Assembly (NCBI GenBank): GCA_034440635.1
Contig: JAOTON010001702.1
Coordinates: 558,001 to 622,000 of the forward strand
Direction: 5' to 3'
DNA length: 64,000 nucleotides
Source: Lepas anatifera
Lineage: Eukaryota > Arthropoda > Thecostraca > Lepadidae
The notes under the pieces were generated by a model. That model worked only from the letters and a program-made list of their open reading frames with translations. It was not told the DNA's origin and searched no databases. Each line of letters starts with the position of its first letter. Position 1 is the stretch's first letter. The position numbers and the translations under genes are program-made. This document shows positions 57,301 through 64,000 of the stretch, piece after piece.

Positions 57301-60300
57301 GCACACTGGCTGCGTGTCCGTCCCTGGCATTGACGTTTCTGGCAGCTGTATTCACATTGTGACTTTTGTTCAGCTGTGCTCCCTTCCCTGAGATCTAGTC
57401 AGTTGTGTGCCCGTCTGAGACTCCTGGTGAGCTATGTGCCCATCTCTGGCATTGTATCAGTTGTGTCCCTGTCCCTGACATGTTACCAGCTGTGTGCCCA
57501 TCTGTGACATCTGGTCACCTGTGTACCCGTCTGTGACATCTGGTCACCTGTGTACCCGTCTGTGACATCTAGTCAGCTGTGTGCCTGTCTGTGACATCTG
57601 GTAAGCTGTGTACCCGTCTGTGACATCTGGTCAGCTGTGTGCTCATCTGTGACATCTGAATAATTAATAATTTTTGGGGCTTATCGACTGCACCAGCTGG
57701 CCAGGGTCATATGGCGTCGCCAGCTCTTTGCCCCTGTTGGACAGGGTTTCTGGGAGCCAGCTTGTGCTCCTTGACTTCAGGGAAGCCCGCCGGGCCTTGA
57801 ACCCGGGTCCGGCTGCGTGCCGACATCTACGCTGACCACTCCACTACCGCGCCTCATCTGTGACATCTGGTCAGCTGTGTGCCCATCTGTGACATCTGGT
57901 CAGCTGTGTGCCCGTCTATGACATCTGGTCAGCTGTGTGCCCCTATCTCTGACAGCATGTCACCGTACGACGTGCGCCGGCTGAAAGTTCGTCTGGGAGA
58001 CCACAACATCCGAACTGACGAAGAAGCTGAACATGAGGAATTCGATGTCAAAAGAATAGTCCGACACAAGGGCTTCAGCGAGCAGACCCTGGTGAGACTT
58101 TGACGTCACAGCTATGCACACTGGAACACCATTTGGGACTTTCACTCATGGTCTCTATTTTCCTTGCTGCAAGACCACCCATAAAAATATAACTCTTTTA
58201 GGCAGTTTTACAGTCGACGGACATGAACTGGTAGATTAAACTGTTAAGTACCACCTAGGCTCGAACCGAGCGTAGGCCGAACTGCAGACTACCCACGCAT
58301 TAGCTGGGGACAGTGACAGGTCTAGGATTTCGCTAAAGGAGGCTAAAGCATCAAGGGCACTATTTGGTGGTTACCAAGGGCTGCCTCCCGGCAACAATAT
58401 CAGGCATTTTGGGGCCAGATCTTTTAAAAGCTATATTGGGAGATATATAATTGTTGGGGTTTAACGACGCACCAACTGCCAGGGTCATACGGCGTCGCCA
58501 ACTCTCACCCTGTTGGAAGGGATTTTGGGGATCAGATAAACTTATTCAGGGGCTCCGCCGGGACTTGAACCCGGGACCAGTGGCTTAGAAGATAAGGGTG
58601 CTATCCACTAAGCCACCTCATACCCGTATCGGGAGATACCGATTGCAATTTTGCTATAGGGACGCCATATAGTCCAACGGGAATCTGCAGCTGACAAGGG
58701 AAGGCCGGCATCAGTGAAGGATTCCGGTAGGGCCTCTCCCTGGGTCAGCTTCTAAATTCAATTCAAAGTGCATACCTACAGGGTGTTTAGAAAGAATGAT
58801 ATTTTTCAAATGTTCAGTAAAGTACCAAAATCCTTCAAATCTGTTCCTAAAACGTTCATTTTAATGGTAAATTGTAGGACATTTTTCAATAAACATGTTT
58901 TATTTGCATCAAATATTTTCCCGTCTTAAAAATAATTGGAAAATGATGCAAGAAACATACTATATCCCCGCTTATGCTTGAGAAAACGGAACTGGCAACA
59001 CTAAAAAGCTTTAGCACAGAAATGGCACGTGAGCATGCACATCAAAGGTACAAGTTTAAGTAACATTACAAGTTTAAAACTTTTGGTTCAAGCTCCATAT
59101 GGCTCATTGGCTCACCTTCCTATGAATCACTGGATGCGGCGGAGACAGCGCAAAAGACCTCATTGTTCACTCCAGACCAAGGGATGTGGACCAATTGGGG
59201 ATTGCTTGCTTGGACGCGGGCTTTCTAAGTTTGAGGTTTTTTAGAATTAATTTCCAGAGGCAATGTGGTGTGGACTGTGATCTATGCAGGGCGTGTAAGG
59301 TTTGCGTGTCATTGGCGTGATACTTGACGTGATACGCGCGTGATTTCTACGAACATTTTCGATGAAGGCAAAATAGACAGTATTTTCAACTCATTTTTAG
59401 GACTATTTTTGAAGTAGAAAAATATCAAACAGCTATCAAAATATGAATAATCGTAAATGTCCCAAAATTACTTTCGATTGATATAAATCATACCACAACA
59501 ATCTATTTACAACGCATTCGCCAGTTCAAAATATCATTTTTTGAAACACCCTGTATGTTGAAGCGCACATCCCATAGAGTTGAGGTTTTTAAGGTTTTGG
59601 ATGCTCATTTGCACGCAAACAGGGGGTTCCTCAGCTAGCTGAAGGGGAAATACCTTTCTTTGCCCCCCCCCTGGATCTGTCCTTGGCTGGAGAGTATAAA
59701 CCTTCCAAATTTGCTCTATATTGATTCCCAGTTCGAGGACTCCCCATGTCAATCGTCCCGTTGGCAAAGGCGAATGCTGCCTGTCAGTGGACAAGCCTCG
59801 TGTGTGATTGGTGTGCATGCGCGCTGTGTCACCAGCACACGGACATAGCGCTGCTGACTCTGAAGAAGCCAGTCACCTACAAGGACCACATCAGACCAGT
59901 CTGCATGGCCAAGGGGGCGCGGAGGTATACCAACGAGTCGGCGACCGTCGCCGGATGGGGCACGCTTAGCGAAGGTTGGTGCCACTACTTGTCAGTCTCA
60001 TGATAACCTCCTTCAAAGTTAAGCCCTGTCTACGGTAAAACAGAGTAGAGTGCAGAAACGCCACTTTTGTCAGTCCGAAGGTGTATTTAGCAATGAGACA
60101 TTCGGCGCCGCGCAGGGGGTAAGCGCCCAAAGCCTTCGGTCCCGTTTACCCCTCACTTTCTTGCGAGGGCCTAAATCGACCAACTCTAACCTCGAAATGG
60201 CAAACATAAATGATGTAAGAAAAGCGGAATTCAAGGAGAAAGAAATTCATTCTAAAATATTGCAGTGTGCATAGTGCATTACTTGAAGTCATCTGAGGTC

Positions 60301-62534
60301 ACGCCTAGGTGACTTGATTGTCCTTCTTACTTCCTTGCACTAGCTTCCGCCCTTGTGCCATGGTTTAGGTTCTCACTTAAGTCTGCTCCAAAGCTCCATA
60401 TCAGATTCTGATGGCATTGGAACCTTCACGGCTCTGACCTAGGAGTGGCCTCGGGGATCCCTGCACGAGCACCCAAGGCGTTTAGTTATGACTGTTCTTG
60501 GCCAGAATGTATACGCTTGACAAAGAGAGGGGCCAGTAGGCTATTTTCTGTTGCGTGTCCTTCAGGCCGGCCATATATATGATTAGCTGCAGATTGAGAG
60601 CGTGTTTGGAGTAGCGCTGAGACAGGTGAGCTGTTTTCCGGCGAGGTAAGTGAGAGGCCCACCCCTGCCACAGCCGGTCGACAGCCGTCGAAGCTGCAGA
60701 AGGTCAGCCTGACCGTGTGGGCGAACAAGCGGTGCGCCGACTCCTACGGCCGCTCGGCGCCGGGCGGCATCATCAAGAGCATGCTCTGCGCAGGAAGTCC
60801 CGGCAAAGACTCATGCAGCGTGAGTACATATCCTTGTTGCGTGTGCCGAGATAAATGCGTGGACATTTCCGGAAATAAAGGGATGGTTACGATCGATAAC
60901 ATGCCAAAATTGGTTGAATCAATGCTACAAGGCAAACAGGATGGGGCAATAATCTACCAGACCTGACGACAACCTTACGACTGGAGTGCGTCGTCGTTTT
61001 CGTTTGTAGTTTTGACTGAAAATATAACCATCTCCGGCATGTTTGCACTCCTTTTATTAATGTATACAGTTGTGTGCCTTGCACAAAAAGCCTAGATAGC
61101 GGCCCAAACCAGCCTTTCATGAAGGACACAGTAGCCATTGCCTAACGAAGAACATACCTCCTGGTATTCCGAACCGCAGAATGAATTGCAGAACCGCCGA
61201 ATTTCAAAACGAACGTTAGGATTTTTTAAATGTTCAGGAAATTACCCCAGATATTTTAATTTTTTTCATTTTCATGGTGCACTGTGGGCCTTCTTGAAAA
61301 AGTTGATTAACAAAAAATTGTGTAAAATACATCAGGAGAAATAGTGGAAGATACATGACATGTTTCAGCTTATATGCGAGAAAACGGATCGGACAGGGTT
61401 ATATAAGGTTTTAGCGCAAATATATAGCATGTGACCATGCATATCAAAAATGATATATTCAGCAATATTACAAGTTCCTGTACATTTGTGGCCCAAGGTA
61501 TGTTCTGACGTTCGATATGAATGACTCGATGCAACGGACATAGCGCACACATATACTGTTCACCTCAGAACAAGATACCTGGAGCAATCTGAGGCCGCTT
61601 TCTTGGGCCGGCGCCTTGCCTGAGCGTGAGGAGTCGGTATTTTTATAATTAATTGCGAAAGACAGTTTTGTGTTTGTGTGGGTTGTGATGTACAGTGATG
61701 ATGAGGTAATGTTTGCAGTGTCGTTGGCGTGATATTTGTCACGTGATACGCTCGTGATATTCTACAGACATTTTCGACAGATGCGAAATAAACAATGTTT
61801 ATCAACTGATTCTTAGGACTTCTTAGAGGCAGTAAAAATAATTGCAGATGTTCCAAAATTCGCTTCCGATTGATGCATGGTTTATACCACCAAAACCTAT
61901 TCGTAACCTTATTAGGATCAATAGAAATATCATTATTTTTAAACACCTTGCATTGGTCCCCAACAGAGAAATATCCAGGGGGCTGAGGACCATTGGGAGG
62001 GGCTTAAACCGAAAAGGTCCCCCAGTTTTCGTGAAAATAATATGGACCCTCCCAATTAAAACCCTGGGCAAAGCTCATGTCTATAACCCACTTCACTGCA
62101 CTCGCCTGGTTCGAAGGGCAGCAAAAGACAACAACTTCAAACCAGGCACGGGGATTTTTTAAATTCATATTGGACCATAAGGCATGGGATTTGTTCCTCT
62201 CAAGCTCGCCAAAGAGGTACCAGGCCAAGTTATAGAAGGCTAGTTCGAGTTTTGACATGTCACTACCATTATCACCCCAGCCTGACTCTGACGATACCCG
62301 ATGCCCGCGTGTGTCGCGCTGTGGGCACGCACTGCTAGTGGTTGACCTGTCGGCTGGGCATGACCGCAGGGAGACTCTGGAGGACCGCTGATGTGGGTCG
62401 GCAAGGGCAACAAGGTGACGCAGATCGGAGTGGTCTCCTGGGGCATCGGCTGCGCCAAGATCCAGTACCCGGGAGTGTACACCAGGGTCAATGATCTCCT
62501 CACCTGGATCGAGAGGAACAGAGAGGCGTTCTGA
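48182..62534 (+). CDS. Clip-domain trypsin-like serine protease with mucin-like linker (seven exons visible, 5' end missing)
   Basis: Joined exons 48182-48320, 53767-54766, 55280-55368, 57956-58091, 59836-59974, 60674-60819 and 62370-62534 keep one frame; every junction is GT-AG and phases agree. The product has a clip domain ([28 protein letters not shown]), a ~260-residue Thr/Pro/Lys linker, linking Cys in SECGTR, activation site EADR/IVGG, His in LTAAHC, Asp in TDIALL, Ser in GDSGGPL, and Asp in GKDSCS giving trypsin-like specificity. Such secreted zymogens act in arthropod haemolymph cascades (clotting, prophenoloxidase or Toll activation); which one cannot be said from sequence. The signal peptide must lie in an upstream exon that ends in phase 1. 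The TGA stop is at 62532-62534. Confidence 0.92.
48356..49182 (+). mobile_element. T3 TTAA-type element in the first visible protease intron
   Basis: Left TAAACACGCGCATTGACGGG and right CCCGTCAATGCACGTGCTAAA are inverted repeats; the flanking tetramer has decayed from TTAA. The interior is AGGTCA-rich and matches 21775-22470. It lies 35 bp after a splice donor. Confidence 0.85.
49190..51430. other. Intronic sequence, no recognised feature
   Basis: AT-rich intron sequence. Short open frames have no motif. Confidence 0.45.
51430..51520 (-). mobile_element. SINE-C fragment at the edge of the 34-bp array
   Basis: CGCAGGCACGTGCACGGCAA, GCAGATTTCACACC and CACGCTG match 63738-63785 (GCGCAGGTGCACGAGAGAGA, GTAGATTTCACCCTCACGCTG). 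Confidence 0.6.
51505..53365. repeat. 34-bp minisatellite, about 55 units, intronic
   Basis: Unit CTCTGCACCTTAGTCCTCTC then CAGTCACACAG plus three variable bases. Two main forms differ at those bases (GCTC versus GATA) and occur in recurring runs rather than at random; rarer forms (GCTG, GCTA) also recur. Units are otherwise nearly identical. It ends about 400 bp before the next exon. Confidence 0.97.
53767..54766 (+). CDS. Protease exon: clip domain remainder, mucin-like linker, activation site
   Basis: Acceptor TGTCTGTGTCAG, donor GATA/GTAAGT. It encodes [20 protein letters not shown] through VCCPGLFGG (clip cysteines 2-6), then about 260 residues dominated by Thr, Pro, Lys and Arg ([20 protein letters not shown]). 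Six Trp motifs punctuate it: [36 protein letters not shown]. It ends [17 protein letters not shown]. The open frame extends upstream to 53705, but the splice acceptor and phase favour 53767. Confidence 0.9.
55280..55368 (+). CDS. Protease exon with catalytic His
   Basis: Acceptor TTCTTTACAG, donor GTGAGT. Encodes [20 protein letters not shown] and ILTAAHCVA, with the catalytic His, and two bases of the next codon. Confidence 0.95.
57205..57955. repeat. 29-bp imperfect minisatellite ending at a splice acceptor
   Basis: Period 29 is clear at 57503 and 57532: TCTGTGACATCTGGTCAGCT and GTGTGCCCG. Early units read CCTATCTCTGACAGCAT, identical to the true acceptor CCTATCTCTGACAG/CAT at 57942-57958. 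A SINE (57659-57852) interrupts the array. Confidence 0.9.
57659..57852 (-). mobile_element. SINE-A copy d with 17-bp target duplication
   Basis: Flanked by CTCATCTGTGACATCTG at 57642-57658 and 57853-57869. On the minus strand the head has a T-arm CCGGG-TTCAAGG-CCCGG and the tail contains GGCGACGCCATATGACCCTG, ending in an AT-rich AATTATTAATTATT. The duplication and tail fit target-primed insertion. Confidence 0.9.
57956..58091 (+). CDS. Protease exon after the catalytic His
   Basis: Acceptor CCTATCTCTGACAG, donor GTGAGA. The first base completes a His codon; then [20 protein letters not shown] and [20 protein letters not shown]. The acceptor region is the last unit of the 29-bp array upstream. 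Confidence 0.93.
58448..58626 (-). mobile_element. SINE-A copy e
   Basis: Flanks TATTGGGAGATAT (58435-58447) and TATCGGGAGATAC (58627-58639) look like a diverged 13-bp target duplication. Head GGTGGCTTAGTGGATAGC, T-arm CCGGGTTCAAGTCCCGG, tail GTTGGTGCGTCGTTAAACCC. Confidence 0.88.
58779..59553. mobile_element. TA-flanked Tc1/mariner-like non-autonomous element, 775 bp
   Basis: Left CAGGGTGTTT and right AAACACCCTG are inverted repeats, with TA on each outer side. Diverged inner TIR bases include AATGATATTTTTCAAA and its counterpart. No transposase frame is seen. A related copy lies at 61198-61950 in a later intron of the same gene. Confidence 0.8.
59836..59974 (+). CDS. Protease exon with catalytic Asp
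   Basis: Acceptor CTGTGTCACCAG, donor GTTGGT (weaker than the others). Encodes [27 protein letters not shown] and [11 protein letters not shown]; ends with one base of a codon. Confidence 0.93.
60674..60819 (+). CDS. Protease exon with specificity pocket Asp
   Basis: Acceptor CCCCTGCCACAG, donor GTGAGT. Encodes [34 protein letters not shown] and SPGKDSCS; the Asp six residues before the catalytic Ser predicts cleavage after Arg/Lys. Confidence 0.94.
61198..61950. mobile_element. Second, older copy of the TA-flanked element
   Basis: Shares order and words with 58779-59553: TTAAATGTTCAGGAAATTAC, CACGTGATACGCTCGTGATA, ACATTTTCGACAG and the end TTTAAACACCTTG. Its termini have decayed. Confidence 0.7.
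62370..62534 (+). CDS. Protease terminal exon with catalytic Ser
   Basis: Acceptor GGCATGACCGCAG. Encodes [30 protein letters not shown] and [20 protein letters not shown], then F and TGA. The final helix and stop are where trypsin-fold proteases end. Confidence 0.96.
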   Translation, partial: GDSGGPLMWVGKGNKVTQIGVVSWGIGCAKIQYPGVYTRVNDLLTWIERNREAF

Positions 62535-62541
62535 GCCGTCT

Positions 62542-62621
62542 GCTGATGTCACCTCGGACGTCACTTCTGCCAGCAGTCACTGCTGACGTCACCTCGGACG
62601 TCACTTCTGCCAGCAGTCACT
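62542..62621. repeat. Two tandem 40-bp units just after the protease stop codon
   Basis: GCTGATGTCACCTCGGACGT then CACTTCTGCCAGCAGTCACT, repeated with one base changed; the junction creates TGACGTCA. It lies in the presumed 3' untranslated region. Confidence 0.9.
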
Positions 62622-63675
62622 GCTGACGCGCAGCGGCATCCTGGTCCGCCAGTGCTTCCAGCTGGACCTTCAGCACCGGCGTCTGACCTCGAAAGTCGCA
62701 AATTTGAACAGCGATGTGATCGGCGGAATTCCTCAACATCATAGATCAATTTCATGACAGTAATCATTTGTGATTAATAGAAACCGTAGTCTAATGTGCT
62801 TATAGATTTCATTGTTTTCACACATATCTGCACTTGTCCCAAAATCACAAGTATTTCAGTTTTCTTACAGAACCCTGCATGTCTAGGCCCTTTCGCTCGT
62901 TCACGCTCGTCCTAATTTTTTCTACGAAATGAGCATGAGTAATTCGAAATTTGTCGACAAGGAATTTATATTGCCAAATATCTTCAACTGTCCTCGCAAA
63001 TTTGGTTATAGTATTGGTGCAATTTTTCTAGACAAGAAACATACAGTGGCGACAGTGGCAGCGTAACCTGGTTCTGGTCAAGGGGCTATATCAGATTACA
63101 AGTGGAAAACCCATGTATTTAGGAATGGGACAGGTCGGCACGGAGGGGCCCGGTTCCAATGCCCCCTGGTTAAACCACTAAAATGAGCTGGATCATTTTT
63201 TTTATGTTCAGATAGCAGGGAAATTTTGAACTTTCGGATTATTTTTGGAGCGTCGACATCCCAAATGATATCCGCTCAGGTTCTTCCTGCCTTTGGTAAG
63301 AACCAGGCCGCCATACATTTGATTTTTAATTCAAGCCTGGGTAACACGAAAACCAGTCGTCAGGAATAATCAGGTTCCGAGCGGGCGCATCTGGATAGAA
63401 TTGTGCACCTGAGCCGGATGGCCCGACCCCGGTCCGGCGCGACCGTCTGCTAATGAAAGCTTATACCCTCCAAGGCATTCATCGTATTTTGACGGGTTCC
63501 TCACCATCTTATCATAGCGTAATTAATTCAGCTACTAAATTAACATAAAGAAGCTGGTTGATGTGCTGCCAACGCTCGTGGGACGAGCAAAAGGGCATGT
63601 CCAACCATCAAATTGCATACAACATTTTCGTAAATCATTTTTTACTCATCTCGATAGACCCAAATTTAGTGTGCA
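62622..63675. other. 3' flank, no recognised feature
   Basis: I see no clear AATAAA at a typical distance from the protease stop and no second gene. Confidence 0.4.
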
Positions 63676-63679
63676 CGAA

Positions 63680-63800
63680 CACCAACGTAGTGAAGCAAGT
63701 GGCGAAATTGGATTCGATCCCAGGTCAGACCACTGGCGCGCAGGTGCACGAGAGAGAGGGTAGTAGATTTCACCCTCACGCTGTAACTCAGAAACAGTGG
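63680..63800 (-). mobile_element. SINE-C head, tRNA-like
   Basis: On the minus strand GGTGAAA and TTTCGCC can pair as an acceptor stem, and GGATCGAATCC resembles a B box. The block AGATTTCACCCTCACGCTG is shared with 51485-51510. Confidence 0.55.
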
Positions 63801-64000
63801 CACCTCTCTTCCATGTCTCAGAAACCACCGCCTCAATGGGGCTGAAATCTGGTATGAGTATTCATACTAACAAAATCGATGGATTGCAGATATTAACACT
63901 ATGGCCACAACACACTTGCACACAGACATGTTCCTTCAAAAATTAAACTATCAAATCTGCCTGAAACTTCAACAATGTGCTGTGATTTTCCAAATCGATG

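Overview
The window looks like an intron- and repeat-rich arthropod nuclear genome. I favour a crustacean, but the species cannot be fixed from sequence alone. The evidence is a spliced clip-domain trypsin-like protease with canonical GT-AG introns, several decayed non-LTR retrotransposons, tRNA-derived SINEs, many non-autonomous DNA transposons and at least nine tandem arrays. There are no bacterial features: most open frames are chance frames or translations of repeats.

Only two host protein-coding loci are convincing. (1) A clip-domain serine protease on the + strand, 48182-62534. Seven exons join in phase and encode the first clip cysteine, the rest of the clip, a long Thr/Pro/Lys mucin-like linker with Trp-doublet motifs, the R/IVGG activation site and a complete His-Asp-Ser catalytic domain; the signal-peptide exon was not found. 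(2) An intronless ubiquitin-specific protease of the USP26/29/37 type on the - strand, 28123-29526. Its catalytic Cys codon reads Arg and one zinc-ligand Cys is also lost.

Layout: 0-5 kb, two minisatellites (61 bp, 66 bp) and a TTAA-element fragment. 5-9 kb, a broken RNase H-bearing LINE and a 47-bp array. 8.8-17.2 kb, a dense cluster of TTAA-flanked non-autonomous (piggyBac-like) elements full of AGGTCA half-sites, with a nested SINE. 17.5-24.9 kb, a 7.3-kb composite bounded by hAT-type terminal inverted repeats and an exact 8-bp target duplication, holding a GGCGCC-rich satellite and nested TTAA and hAT elements. 25-28 kb, mostly unremarkable. 28-30 kb, the USP retrocopy beside a LINE tail. 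30-38 kb, satellites, LINE remnants and a GC-rich 32-bp array. 38.8-42 kb, a decayed endonuclease+RT LINE cut by a TTAA-type element. 42-47.3 kb, SINEs, a perfect 37-bp inverted-repeat element and a hAT MITE. 48-62.5 kb, the protease, whose introns hold a 34-bp array, a 29-bp array containing copies of the downstream splice acceptor, two SINEs and two related TA-flanked elements. 62.6-64 kb, 3' flank and a SINE fragment.

Three DNA element families are named here for convenience: T1 (TIR core GCACTGGAGGGGG), T2 (terminal CCCCGGTGG plus a GGCGGCGC palindrome) and T3 (TIR core GCATTGACGGGGG). All three sit at TTAA or a one-base variant, which is the basis for calling them piggyBac-like; no transposase is present in the window. 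All family assignments rest on reading the sequence by eye; no database search was run.
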